A stretch of DNA of 64,000 bases. Origin: Chlamydoabsidia padenii. Its lineage: Eukaryota > Mucoromycota > Mucoromycetes > Mucorales > Cunninghamellaceae. Shown in pieces: positions 11,221-22,143 of this stretch (positions are counted from its first letter, which is position 1; each line of letters begins with the position of its first letter). The stretch lies in contig JAIWND010000001.1 in assembly GCA_025330725.1 (NCBI GenBank), positions 1,680,501-1,744,500 of the forward strand, given 5' to 3'. The notes beneath the pieces are model-generated. The model was not told where the DNA came from and did not search any database. It saw nothing but the letters and a program-made list of their open reading frames with translations. A program made the translations under genes and the position numbers.

Positions 11221-12481
11221 TCATCCAGACAGCCAGGAATGAAGCTGATCTAATTTATCAAGAGATAACCAGCGCACTAAATCAGTATTACCACCCACGT
11301 ATTCTGTCCTGCGATGATAAAAGAGCAATCCATCCACATTATAAGTCATCGAGGGTTGATAGTTTCCCAAATACCCTTTAAGATCCATTGTCACTTGTTG
11401 GAGATTGACCAGAGACACGGGTATTAATAGTTTGAATTGCATATTATATTCTCTGAGTGAATTAGTGAATTGGATCTGGGTTTGCATAAAGTGGTGTCTA
11501 TATAAAGAGAGTGTTAGAAAAACCCCATTTTTTTTTTTGTTTATCCTTTTTTACCTGGAGTTTGTGTGTAGTTCATACAAAGATTGTCCATTCCAGCACA
11601 TCACATCCAGCACATAAAAGATTCCTACCGAAGTATCAAGTATGCAATCCAAAATACAGTAGCTTGATGTTGGTCCATTCGTACAATAGATACATCCAGA
11701 TGGTACAGATGATTGGAATCTGCTGATAATACGTCCTAAAAAGAGAGAGGAATGATTTCATTACTTGGTGGCAAGTCATCCTTACCATTTCTTGCTCGTG
11801 CCACAGTTTGTCCATTTCCAGAAGTGACCAAGCATCGTTTACCAACAGGACAAATCATCATCACCCATTCTGTTATAAAGTTTGGTGGTATACCACGCAT
11901 GGGATTAGCAAACATGATTTGATTCCTTGATTAAAATAAAAAAAGAGATAATAATGTGAGTATGTAAAAAAAAAGACCCCGTACACTTACGCAAATTTGT
12001 TGGGTGGTTCTTTATCCACAGTGGTATTGTCCATATTCACATCATCATCATCATCATCATCATAGTATGCAGCAAGTCGTTCTTTATAAAACGTCATATT
12101 TACTGATTCAAAATAGCTGTCTTCATAGGAGGAGGTATCAGGACTTGTTTCACCCAGGGCCAGCTGTCGTGTTCTTGTAGAATGCTTGTTCTTGTGCTGT
12201 ATATCAATAACATGTTACTAGTTAGTTCATATAGTATCCTATATATACTTTCAACTTACTGAGCGCTGCCAAGCTAGAGCATGAGTGATATAATAAGAGT
12301 CATGGTCAGTATTATAGCTCATAAGGTTAACTTGTTGTGAGTCGAAGATGCTGTACTGGGATGAAGGAGTAATGACACTGGCTTGGAATCGTCGTGTCAA
12401 GTCATTAATTTCAATATCCACAGAAGAACACACTTTTGAGTTGTCGTTACTGGTAGTTGGTCCCAATGTAGGTCGTTGCAT
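11221..12481 (-). CDS. Snurportin-1 (m3G-cap snRNP import adaptor)
   Basis: Cytoplasmic adaptor that binds the trimethylguanosine cap of spliceosomal snRNAs and links them to importin-beta. Five exons on the minus strand: 12260-12481, 11991-12196, 11786-11925, 11555-11735 and 11221-11497 (1026 nt, 341 aa). The cap-binding nucleotidyltransferase-like fold is recognisable from TEWVMMICPVGKRCLV, then SSYCILDCILD, the hallmark VGIFYVLDVMCWNGQSLYE and later YNVDGLLFYHRRTEYVGG, with WLSLDK near the end. A basic/aromatic N-terminal region before residue 75 could be the importin-beta-binding part, but it is short and weak. The gene is divergent from ELOF1 with 171 bp between start codons. Identification rests on the cap-binding domain. 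Confidence 0.88.
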
Positions 12482-12555
12482 TATACAAGTTTGTAGAAGG
12501 AAGTGAAAGAACAACGAGAAGAATTTTAAAAAAAAATGCCGCTTTTATGAAACAA

Positions 12556-12569
12556 GGCGGGATTCAAAA
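12556..12569 (+). promoter_or_regulatory. Composite motif in the snurportin/ELOF1 bidirectional promoter
   Basis: GGCGGGATTCAAAA lies 75 bp upstream of the snurportin ATG and about 84 bp upstream of the ELOF1 ATG. It is the only obvious element in the 171-bp divergent promoter. Confidence 0.55.
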
Positions 12570-12652
12570 TTCCTCCCTTTTTAACATCCTGGATGGGATT
12601 CTTTCTTATTCCTGTCTTCCTCTTCTCCCACCGCCCAAAATTATTCTTCAAC

Positions 12653-13239
12653 ATGGTAAAAACTCTCTTCACTCATAAGTTGGCTTTATACTAATATATA
12701 TATATATATTGTAATAGGGAAAAAGAAAAGTAAAAAGAAAGGCAGCCAAGAAAATGAAAGACAAGTTGGATACTCAATTCAACTGCCTCTTTTGTAATCA
12801 CGAAAAAAGTATTGAATGTAAACTGTAAGTCACTACTACTATAGAATAACTAAAGGGATATCAACAACTCACTTTTTATTAATAAAATGCTCTAGGGATC
12901 AAGCGAACAAAGTAGGACATTTGACTTGCAAAGTGTGTGACATTGCCTGGCAATGCTCCATTACGTGTAAGTAACTTTGTGTATGTGTGTGTTTAAGACG
13001 GATACTAATCTATAGTTTTATTGATAGATTTGGATGAACCTGTGGACGTATATTCAGCTTGGATCGATGCGTGTGAAGAAGTCAACAAGGCGAAAAAGGC
13101 GGCAGCAGCAGCCAGAGCGAAACAACAAACGAGAGAAGAAGGAAACGAAGCACCCACTTACTCTAATCAAGCGGAACAAGGTGTACCTTATAACGACGAC
13201 GATGATGACGATGATGAAAACGACGACGACGATTACTAG
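12653..13239 (+). CDS. ELF1: Transcription elongation factor 1 homologue (ELOF1)
   Basis: Small zinc-binding RNA polymerase II elongation factor. Four exons: 12653-12655 (ATG only), 12718-12824, 12896-12966 and 13028-13239 (393 nt, 130 aa). The conserved part begins [20 protein letters not shown]. It has two CxxC pairs (CLFC near residue 26, CKVC near residue 49) forming the zinc ribbon, then [16 protein letters not shown]. The tail is alanine/lysine-rich and ends in a run of Asp (DDDDDDDE), longer than in animal ELOF1. An intron separates the start codon from the second codon. Confidence 0.93.
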
Positions 13240-13392
13240 TCCATGGATATCCCCCTCCCTCTTTCCTTAACACACACACACAATAATAGATTTGTATAGC
13301 TATAGTTTCTGATACTTTGTCTCTCCCCTCCTTCCCCTTCTTCTCTTACTGTAGATATAAACTCTTTTGGCACTCTAGGAAAAAAAATGATT

Positions 13393-13412
13393 GGGCGGGC
13401 GGGATTCTTAAA
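13393..13412 (+). promoter_or_regulatory. GC-rich composite motif upstream of the 13475 ORF
   Basis: Two GGGCGGG-type cores are followed by ATTCTTAAA, about 65 bp before the ATG at 13475. It resembles the recurrent element but the TTTGAA half is degenerate. Confidence 0.4.
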
Positions 13413-13474
13413 TAGTTTATCTCCCCTTCCCTTCTCTTCTACTTGTTTTTTTTTTTAACTCCATTTTCTTATCC

Positions 13475-13972
13475 ATGTGGCGATCTCATACTATTACTAC
13501 TACTGATGTTTATGGTCATTACGATATATGGCATACTCTTGATCACCACCGCCACCACCATCACCATTTATTAAATGACTCGACTATACGAACCACCCCA
13601 TGTGTCTCTCTTCTCCAAAAAGGACAACGAATGAATGACCACCGACTATGCGACCGACCTTATAGTCCATTTGCTGGCTTTTATGATCAACAAGATGTCT
13701 ATGTGGGTTGTGAATATGATATCTTTGGTGGTGAATCCAGTACTCACTCTTCCACTATGAATGTGTTTTGTGACGACCCCTTCTCTGCACCTTTTACACC
13801 TACCAAACCACCTTCCCCTCGAAAACGAATACAGCAGGACGACGATAACACTCTGGCTTGTAAAAGATATAAAATGGAACCACCTTCACGGAACGTGGAT
13901 CCATCTTCTCGTCTATTCTCTTCCGCCATAAATCAGCCTTATCCAACACAAGTAGATACCATAGTAGAATAA
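13475..13972 (+). CDS. Uncharacterised 165-aa protein
   Basis: Single-exon ORF. There is a histidine run near residues 28-34, then a low-complexity polar body. FCDDPFSAPFTPTKPPSPRKR includes two proline-directed Ser/Thr sites beside a basic patch, so kinase-regulated nuclear localisation is possible. No known domain is recognised and no membrane segment is evident. The start is supported by a pyrimidine-rich leader and a GC-rich element about 65 bp upstream. The gene is probably real but of unknown role. Confidence 0.55.
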   Translation: MWRSHTITTTDVYGHYDIWHTLDHHRHHHHHLLNDSTIRTTPCVSLLQKGQRMNDHRLCDRPYSPFAGFYDQQDVYVGCEYDIFGGESSTHSSTMNVFCDDPFSAPFTPTKPPSPRKRIQQDDDNTLACKRYKMEPPSRNVDPSSRLFSSAINQPYPTQVDTIVE

Positions 13973-15433
13973 TATAGTTAGATAGTCCCTCTTTCTACAC
14001 ACATATATATGTATATCCCGTCTCTTTGTAGTATACTGTTTATGTTTTAAGCAATCATCATTTAATTAATTAATAAAAACCAATCTTTTGATCACAATCA
14101 CCAAAACAATCTGATTTACACACACATGACAGATAATCAACAATCACTTAATATTTATTCATAATCTACATACAATTGCATACTACTGAATGTACTAGTC
14201 AAGGGGGTATACAAAAAAGGGTAGTTAATAAGCTAAAAACATAACACGCTTATGGTAATAAGAATACCTTACCTTGTTTAGTTGACAAAACTGATACAAC
14301 TTTATTAAAATAAAAAAAAAGAGAGAGAGGGAGTGTGTGTGTGTGTGTGTGTATGTATATATGTCAAAAGCGTTGTTGTGGCCCAAGGATTGTTATGAGT
14401 AATTGCACACCGGCCATTCCCACGTTTTCATTGCCAAAGCTATTGCCGATAGGTTGCGCTTGCCAGTTTCATCCAGGAGTTTCCCAGTCATTTCATTCAT
14501 TTTGATAAAGGGATATCAAGGACATATAAAATAATGATGATGAGTGATAATTTTTACTGACATACTATCGTTTTGTTTACATTACCTTCATTACAATAGT
14601 GTTAATCCATAAAGAGCGAGATGACAATATCAGCTGGAAGGCCACCCACCACTGGCAACAAACAAAGATGTCAAGATAAAGGGAAACCATCTTGTTTACC
14701 ACACAAGTGTCGCCATTGTCGATACAAGGACGAGTATCCAAGCTCATCCAAACTGAGTCAAACTAGCTGGCACATACCTTACAAAGACCCAACGGTACGC
14801 GTTGCATTTGTCGACTTTTTATCGTCCGAGTTGATCCTCCAAAACTGTACAAAAGAAAGAGCAGTTTTTATTTTGCTTCGTCCTTCAGAATAAAAAAAAA
14901 AAAAAACTGTTACCAGGCCACTCCCACCAACAAGCACCCCCGCCCTATCTCAAAACCTAAAGTATGGCCTAGTGACAGTTTTTTTTTTTTTTCAGGCGAT
15001 TTATCCATTTGCTACACTCGTTACTAATATAACAAGTGTTTAGATGAGGGTACACTCATCCGCAAACGATAATGTGGCCAGTGAGGGGAAAAATTAAGCT
15101 CCTACATCTGCCGGCATTTAAATATTGCATGACTTACAGGTTTCATTGTTTTATTTTATTTAGCTTCTTTTATTACTTTTTAATAAATAAAACGGGATCT
15201 TTTATGTCTACTTGTATAAATGTTTGTGGTGTAATCTATCATAAAGGTTTCAGGGGAATGCTTTAACGGGTTTGTATGATACTAGAATACTAGGTGAGTA
15301 GGGGTAATTCGTTCGACTGGGCGTGGTTTTAACGGTTAGGGGGTTTATTATACTAGTATGGACAATGGCGAATGGCAGTTGAGATAATGTACAATACAAT
15401 TAAAAAAAAATAATCTATAACTAAACACAACCA
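13973..15433. other. Gene-poor region with weak open fragments
   Basis: 1.4 kb of mainly AT-rich DNA. An ORF at 14621-14893 (plus) contains HKCRHCRYKDE and SQTSWH but has no recognisable family, no intron support and no motif upstream. On the minus strand about 14380-14515 reads ...MNEMTGKLLDETGKRN... to a stop. Both may be decayed mobile-element or gene pieces. A (GT)n run lies at about 14333-14352. Nothing here is called as a gene. Confidence 0.4.
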
Positions 15434-17854
15434 TCAAGACAGAAATTTCCAAGAGTGATACATCCTAAGCACCGTTTCCTTCTTTTGTTGTTTGTCAAGT
15501 CGCACTGTTTCCAGATCGTCAATGTCTTCAATAAACATATCCCGAATAGAGTGTCGCGTGGGTAGAGATTGGGCATAGTTGCGTAGTAGTAGCAGTTCAC
15601 AAAGTAATACACCTTGTGATTCACAGGTCAGTTCGGTAGAGTCGTTTAATGTAAAAAGTCGTTCGATTCGTCTACAAAAGTAATGTTAGTTCATATCAAC
15701 CAAGGGTATCACTGTCTTACCTAAGGGTGTCCTTCAATGGTTGACCGAGTTGACGAATTCGATTGCCGCCTCGTCGTTGATATATGTTCTTCAGCCATGA
15801 GAAGGATGCATAAGTGAGAAGCATCGATGGTGCAACAGCTACATAAAAGGAAAGATATTAGTATCAAAGCCATTCAAAAAGTAATCGTCTTTACCTAAAA
15901 ATGCAAAGTTCAACTCATTTGACTTTAGCAATTTGTCCAATGCTTGCATAGCCATATCTACGTCCACCTTGGTTTTTTGTACTTGAATTAGTAATGCCTG
16001 GATTAAATCACCTATGTTTATAGAAAAATAAAGACAACTCGTTAGAACCCCGTTCATGCGCATGAATTTGTATCAAGTACCCCTTACCTTGAATAGCGTT
16101 TCGTAAAGGATTCTAGAATGAAAGATAAGATTAGTATGACTGTAAACCTACACTTGTGATACCAACTTACCTTGATTTCATTTTCATAGGCACGAAGCAC
16201 AACAGAGACATCACCATCACGGACTTGAGAGACGAGTTGGGCAATATCAGTATCGGTTAATTGAGATTGGTCCTTTGCAAATTCTACCACCATTCGTTCC
16301 AAAGACTAGATGAGAGAGAAAAGAGAGAGAGATTATATTAGTCACTTTTTTTTTTTCCGATCCCCACCAATACATTACCTCCAAATCACTTTTAAGTCCT
16401 TCTTTACTAGATAAACCGATCCGTTGATCTTTGAACCGGATAGTATCCAGTACTTTGATACTAGGTTCCCAAAGCCAATGGACCAAGAATTCTTGAATCG
16501 TGTGTATCCCATCCTTTGTCCATGTCATGATATCTTCTTTTCGTTCAAATAAATAGTTGACCGCCATTTTACCACCAAAGAAGATCATCAATCCTGGAAT
16601 CCAATATCGTGTCAATCGTGAAGGTGGGCCATAGTCTTTTTTCCATAGATCCAAGTAATGCTGACTAGTCGGTTGTCGGTCCACCACCTTTTTCAAATCA
16701 TTGGCTACTTGGTAAGGGTTGCTGGATGTCACAGAGAATGTATTACTACATTCTTCGATATCATCTATCACAAAAAAAAAAAGTGTGAGTATTACCAAAG
16801 CAGTATTATTAATCAATGATTACCAAGAGTTGTTTGTAGATCCAAGTCTTGACGATGAAGGAGAGAAGAGTCATTTTCTTTGTTGAGTAAGAGACAAGAG
16901 GTCAAGGCTCGAATGCATTGACTAGTCCCACGCACCACATGGCCCAGTTTATCATCAGTAGTTTGCCATCTATCATCTCCCGAAGAGTTTAATCGAGGTG
17001 CTTGTTTGATCAGTAATCCCAAGGTAGTTGCTTGGTAAGTTCGGAAGGATCGCAAGACGAATCGTTTTTGTTGGATTTCATCATGGAGTAAGGCCAAAGG
17101 CAATGGTGAGTGATAAAGTTTTCGAAACACTTGGACCAGTGTCTTTCCAGGACGTTCGTTGGTCATTGTCGTCGTCGTTGTATTAGTGCGCAAGGCCATT
17201 GGGAATAGACTGGACAAAAGATGATCAGAGGAAGTCAGCAAGTGTTTCATCATACCAAAGACATTGGTGGTCTTGAAGGAAGAAGAGCAAGTCGATAGAG
17301 CCACCCGGGTGTTTCTTGCCAAAGAGTAGAGACGAATAGGCGCACCTATATAATGCATAAAATAGCAAAAAGTTAACAACAAAGAGAGAAAGTTGAATGA
17401 CAAGTCACTTACTTTGAAGACCATAATATACTTCATACCAAGGATTGCCATAGATAGTATCCCAATAGACTAAGGATTCAGAGAGTGGTAAGGTTGATTG
17501 AAGGATCGAAGTAAGACTATGACCATAAACAGCAAGAGTACATTTGGTGACAAAGAGCCAATCCAAGACATGGTTATCAGCCAATGGTTTATCATTGTCG
17601 TTTCCAAAAGAAGTATACCAGGTCAAATAGGTGTCAATATCAGTCAACTTTGGAGTCCCCGTTAATAAACCATCTAGTGCTTGATTAGCCGCCAACAGAA
17701 ATTGAGTCTTGTCATTAGTTGCCCATGCTTGTTGAGGTGTCAAAGAAGTGTCAGATATCTTCATCGTTGTGGTCGCATTACATAGGTATTCACGTTGTAA
17801 TTCTAAAAGTGACCCATTTAATCGTTGGATCTCTTCAAGTGTATACGTTGTCAT
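15434..17854 (-). CDS. NCA2: NCA2-like mitochondrial protein
   Basis: Homologue of yeast Nca2, a mitochondrial membrane protein that with Nca3 controls expression of ATP-synthase subunits 6 and 8. Eight exons on the minus strand: 17413-17854, 16824-17345, 16379-16764, 16171-16305, 16088-16112, 15895-16011, 15721-15838 and 15434-15671 (1983 nt, 660 aa). Recognised segments are [16 protein letters not shown] and the hydrophobic stretch after it, then [21 protein letters not shown], the signature [24 protein letters not shown] and the second hydrophobic stretch [13 protein letters not shown]. The C-terminal part ([16 protein letters not shown]) also fits. The usual family length is about 600-650 aa. 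One exon is only 25 nt. A composite motif lies at 17897-17908, about 45 bp upstream of the ATG. Confidence 0.88.
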
Positions 17855-17896
17855 TGTTTAGACAAAAGAGAAGAGATACATGTATAAAAATAAAAT

Positions 17897-17908
17897 GGCG
17901 GGTTTTAA
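17897..17908 (+). promoter_or_regulatory. GGCGGGTTTTAA motif upstream of NCA2
   Basis: A variant of the recurrent motif 43 bp before the NCA2 start codon, in the inverse orientation relative to the gene. Confidence 0.4.
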
Positions 17909-18193
17909 TCAAAATGGGAAACGGCCTGTGTCGGGAATTCAAAATCACAAAACTATGTCATTTACTACATACAAAAGACAAGAGAGAGAGAGAGAGAGAT
18001 AATCAATCAAGTTATGATACAATACATAATTCCCGTTTCTATTCTTTATTATAGTATGGAAGGCTAGTATGGTATATACATTTATATAAATATAAAAAAA
18101 AAAAGTAAAAAAAAAGTAGACTATAGGATATTATAATAAGACTATTTGACAAGGGGAGGAAGAGGGGGGGGGGATAAAGCAATAAAGACATCA

Positions 18194-19261
18194 TCAATGA
18201 GAATGACCAAGATTGAGGATGACAGGAAGAATCATGCCCAAGAGAATACAAAGAATGTTTGCCCGATCCAATTTATCAGAGTGTGGTGAATTGAGTTCTT
18301 GTAAAGCATGCATGGCAACATACAAAAATGTCCCACCAGAGAATAGTAACAAGACACCTGTCCAGTATTCCAAATCCATATCACCAGTAAATGTCATTGA
18401 AAGTAAAACATAGGTTGTCAATGCACCAATGGGAGCCGCCATGGAGAAGAGCAAAAGATGTTTGCGCACTTCTGTTCGAGAGAATCCTTCCGCTAATAAT
18501 ACCGTCGTCAAAGCAAATGCTGAAGGTCCTTTGTGAAGCATAATGGCGAAGAAAACCACCATCGAGAGTTGAGGATGACTAGCTGAAGCACCCAAAGCGA
18601 TTCCATCTGCTGCTGCATGGACCATCAAACCAATGGTGGGTGTCATACTATGGTGTCCTTTTTCAATCAATGAGGGTGGAGTATTGGTGTCTTCTTGTTC
18701 TTCGTTGTTATTGGGATATCGGACAATCATACTATCGAGTTCATGGTCATGTCGGTCATTACCATGAGCATGGAGTGAGCTGTATTGATCAATAATAAAC
18801 ATAACACCAAACCCAAGAATAAGTGCCAAACCCACAGATGTATGTTTAGGTGTAGTCGTATGCTCGTCATGATCATCAGGCTGTGGGTTTTCAATAGTCA
18901 TATGAGTCGCTGGTGGTGGTGCTGAAGTAGTGGTGTGCCAAGGAGGTGATGTCACTGAAGGAATAGTCGTGGCGTCTATTATTGTATTGGTGGTATCCTT
19001 CATCCCTAAAGGCGGTAGAGCTGAATCATGATGATGATGCTGTGTTGATGTTGTTTCTATTGCGCTGCTGTATAATGTTTCTACACCTTCGGGAATAATA
19101 ACCACTAATGAAGTACCAATGAGTAAGCCCACACCGATCGCCGTCAGTTGTCGTAATTTATGTTCAGAGAGTTTGGCTGATAAAGGAATACATCCAAATA
19201 TAAAGCTACCGACAAGCATAGTAATACTAAGTAGTATAAGCCATATAAAAGGATTCAACAT
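18194..19261 (-). CDS. ZIP-family metal transporter (ZIP9/Atx2 type)
   Basis: Divalent-metal transporter of the ZIP family, ZIP-I/ZIP9 branch, usually in the Golgi or plasma membrane and moving Zn2+ or Mn2+. Uninterrupted ORF, 355 aa, with about eight hydrophobic segments starting at residue 3. The metal-site helices are clear. TM4 has HAAADGIALGAS and TM5 has MLHKGPSAFAL, followed by the ZIP9-typical VRKHLLLFSMAAPIGALTTY. The variable loop between TM3 and TM4 (about residues 70-205) is His- and Asp-rich, including HHHH and HDEHT patches, fitting a metal-sensing loop. It ends ILNLGHSH. A GCGGGTTTTAAAA motif lies near 19435, about 175 bp upstream, with a poly(A) tract at 19342-19373 in the probable 5' UTR. 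Confidence 0.93.
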   Translation of the reverse strand: MLNPFIWLILLSITMLVGSFIFGCIPLSAKLSEHKLRQLTAIGVGLLIGTSLVVIIPEGVETLYSSAIETTSTQHHHHDSALPPLGMKDTTNTIIDATTIPSVTSPPWHTTTSAPPPATHMTIENPQPDDHDEHTTTPKHTSVGLALILGFGVMFIIDQYSSLHAHGNDRHDHELDSMIVRYPNNNEEQEDTNTPPSLIEKGHHSMTPTIGLMVHAAADGIALGASASHPQLSMVVFFAIMLHKGPSAFALTTVLLAEGFSRTEVRKHLLLFSMAAPIGALTTYVLLSMTFTGDMDLEYWTGVLLLFSGGTFLYVAMHALQELNSPHSDKLDRANILCILLGMILPVILNLGHSH

Positions 19262-19341
19262 AATCTATCGTGTGGAAGGATTAAAAAAAAAAAAAAAAAA
19301 GAAAGATGGATGGAAATAAAATAGAATAAGGAGAAGGAAGG

Positions 19342-19377
<36 letters not shown>

Positions 19378-19503
19378 GAAGAGAAGGACCTTAAAAAATA
19401 AAAGAGAGATCGCTATTTTATTGGTTTTTTCGAAGCGGGTTTTAAAATGCTTATTTGATTTACATAGCCAACAAAAAAAAAGGGGTAATACTAAAAAGGT
19501 AAT

Positions 19504-20253
19504 CTATTTGGGATTGGTGGGAGGATAAATACCTTGATCCGCAGGACCATCAGTACGCATATAAGATTCACCATTGACAAACTTGTATTCATAGTGTGAT
19601 CCAGCCTGAGGAGTGGTATGTGTATAAGAGACACCAGTAGGATTGTATCTCTTACCATTTGTGTTCACGATAGTAAAGTTACCCCAGTAACCTTCACGGA
19701 TTTCATTGTCATTGTTACCAAAGTTTTCCAAAAAGCCATAAATTCCGGTTAACCAATTGGTCTTGTTTTCCACGCGAAGAGTAGCTACCAAGTTCCACTT
19801 GGTTTGAGTGCTTGGACGCCACCAGCCGGTATAATCCGCTGTTCCATTCTTTGCATTAACATTGGCCCGCACACTAAAGTAAACAGTTTCACCTGCCGTC
19901 CAATTGTACAAGTATTTGGCATGACCACCAGTGCCTTCACCACCAAAGGCTTCAACGATCACATCTTGGCCTCTTTCCACTTCCCATACACTGCCACCAT
20001 TGCCATCATCCCAAGCAGAGAATAGAATAGTTCGAGTCGTAGGTGTATTATGTTGCATACCCATGTAGCCACCGCCCCAACCATTGGCCATCCAGTAGGT
20101 AGTTGTAGGGTCTGATCCTTCAGGTACTCGGATGGAGGATTCAATTTCCGCAATATCACCAAATCCAGAAGGGATCTTCCACCAATTATGTGTGGAAGTG
20201 CCAGAGACAGCGAGGATACTGGTCGCAAAAGCCAAAGCAGAGGTAAGACGCAT
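19504..20253 (-). CDS. Secreted DUF3472-type protein, copy A
   Basis: Predicted extracellular protein, 249 aa, single exon. Residues 1-18 form a signal peptide (hydrophobic core LTSALAFATSILAVSG). The body carries the DUF3472-like block GWGGGYMGMQHNTP followed by RTILFSAWD. Several Trp/Tyr/Gly-rich beta-type segments follow (KYLYNWTAGETVYFSVRA, REGYWGNFTIVN) and it ends with DQGIYPPTNPK. NxT/S sequons (NWT, NGT, NKT, NFT) suggest N-glycosylation. Biochemical function of the family is unknown to me; a carbohydrate or cell-surface role is a guess. The downstream neighbour at 22144 is a close paralogue in the same orientation. ATTCAAACCCCG at 20377-20388 is the promoter-type motif about 125 bp upstream. 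Confidence 0.85.
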   Translation of the reverse strand: MRLTSALAFATSILAVSGTSTHNWWKIPSGFGDIAEIESSIRVPEGSDPTTTYWMANGWGGGYMGMQHNTPTTRTILFSAWDDGNGGSVWEVERGQDVIVEAFGGEGTGGHAKYLYNWTAGETVYFSVRANVNAKNGTADYTGWWRPSTQTKWNLVATLRVENKTNWLTGIYGFLENFGNNDNEIREGYWGNFTIVNTNGKRYNPTGVSYTHTTPQAGSHYEYKFVNGESYMRTDGPADQGIYPPTNPK

Positions 20254-22143
20254 GATGAATTGAGTTGATGTAAAACGGAAAGAAAAAAAGAACAGGGGCT
20301 TTACTTTTTATAGTGTACCTAATGCCGAAAAAAAAAAAAGGGTGGGGTTCATTTATCCTAATTTCCCTTTAATGCAATTCAAACCCCGGAAATCATGCAA
20401 ATCGGACAGAAATTGAGAACACATTTGCATGTATGAATGCGGTTTATGGTTATTGGAGATACATGCTTAAAGTTACATAATCGCTTTGAATTCTCCAACT
20501 GTGGTATAAGCGTTTTAAAGTTAAATGATCTAATTTCTCTGGGTATCAAAAATGGTAAATGACGGGGAAATCAATTCCCGGTACTCGTTCTTTTTTCCGG
20601 ATATATTACTTGAAGTAGATCACTACCATTACAGGTCAAAATCTTTACAAATCTTGTATCTTGAAAAACGTAATACATTATTATAGCACTTGATTCATCT
20701 GTATACAATAAAGAAAAAAAAAGCATGGCTATCGTCCGCCATTGATTCCGAGCCTATGTCCTTCTTAGGCAAGCAAGCTCTTGGTTAATAACTCATTAAT
20801 GTGACACTTCGATCAAAATAATATATAATCGAGAAACTATACAAAAGGGGGTTCACATATCTCGAATATACCTTTCCGACGATTTATCCGAATCAGTCAG
20901 GGGAAGATTTGCTGCAGGTGTAATGGGTCAGTTGGACAGGAAGTTCAATTGCATGAAGCGGGATTTGAAATGTGGTAAAGAAGGGAAGAACACCCTCGGA
21001 AAACCAATAATCTCTTCAAGACGTAATTCTTTATGTGACAATATCATAAGTATAAATGTACATATTGTACGTATGCAATGTCGAAAGAAAAGAAGAAGAA
21101 AAAAAAAAGGCATCAAGGTTGGCGAGCTTGAACCGCAACTTGTTCAATTGCATGAGGTCTTTTTTTCCCTACAAGGTTCTTAATAGATCGATCATCATCC
21201 GTCTTCTACAGTATGCATTTAAATCAAGGCAAAACATAACTATAAGTCGTTCGAATAAATAATCAAGTTAAAATAGTTAGATACATGGTTTTTATTCAAT
21301 ATCATTTATTTCAAGTCATAAAAATAGATAAAAGGTAACCAGGTGACTATACTATGGGGGGAGGAGGGATATAAAACTATAGATAAAAGATATTACCCAA
21401 GGGTTCTATAATATATAAAATATCCTAGTTGCCTTTAATTTCAATGAAACCGAAGCAGAGACAAGTATATTGTAGTTGTTTCGTTCAAAGATATACTTTT
21501 CAGTTGGTGGTGCTGATCAGAGTTCTTTTTATTTTATTTTTATTTTTATCGAGGTAAAAGATACAACCGGATCCGTCCATAATTCACTTTGTTGATTCCT
21601 TCGTACTGTTGAGATTGATGTTACTGATGTTGTGACAAGAAAAGCAAGGGCTGATTGCTGAAGAGATTTCCTTTTCAGCAAATGTGGGAGTGCTGATATT
21701 CGTCTTGGTCAGGTATAAACCGCGCGCCATTCGAAGAAGCTACTCTTAGATTGTGAGCTGCTTTGTAGTAATGGCCACCATGATACTGATTGGAAGAAGC
21801 TGGTTAGAAGGAAGTACATATTGGACGCCAATATAGATTACGCTGTAGAATCCAGAGTAAATGTCGATAACGCGGTTGTTGTTAAAGACTCCGTGTATGT
21901 CGTTTCTGTTTATCGTTGCTGTTGTTTAGCCAATAATCAGCCCAATATCTAATACCATCATTGTCATCGCCCGCCTATATTGAGAGGTGTTTATAATTGT
22001 TCACCTGCCCGCAAGTTAAAAAAAGAGAGAGAAAGAAAAGCGGGGAATGGAGGAAAAATGAAAAATGCTTTTATTGACCGACTTTATGCCGGAATTTGAA
22101 AATGGTGCCGAAACTGAAAAAAAGGGGTAAAACGATAGAAAGC
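20254..22143. other. Spacer between DUF3472 paralogues, with a decayed duplicated block
   Basis: No intact gene. The part from about 20930 to 21430 resembles 23015-23310. Both contain TTCAATTGC-TGAA followed by a GGG(A/G)TTTGAAAT motif (20958-20970 and 23037-23050), a CGAAAGAA purine tract, a ttatttcaa segment and aactatactatg followed by a G-rich run. Near 21428 a sequence resembling the 3' end of the glycogenin coding region follows (shared GGCAACT). About 21540-22000 has short coding-like fragments with stops. Confidence 0.6.

Noticed and set aside
14621..14893. 90-aa ORF with HKCRHC
   Set aside because: No family match, no promoter-type motif and an isolated position in gene-poor DNA; kept only as a note in the region entry.
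20923..21183. 86-aa ORF between the DUF3472 copies
   Set aside because: The sequence matches the non-coding upstream flank of copy B and includes the composite motif; no protein family is seen.
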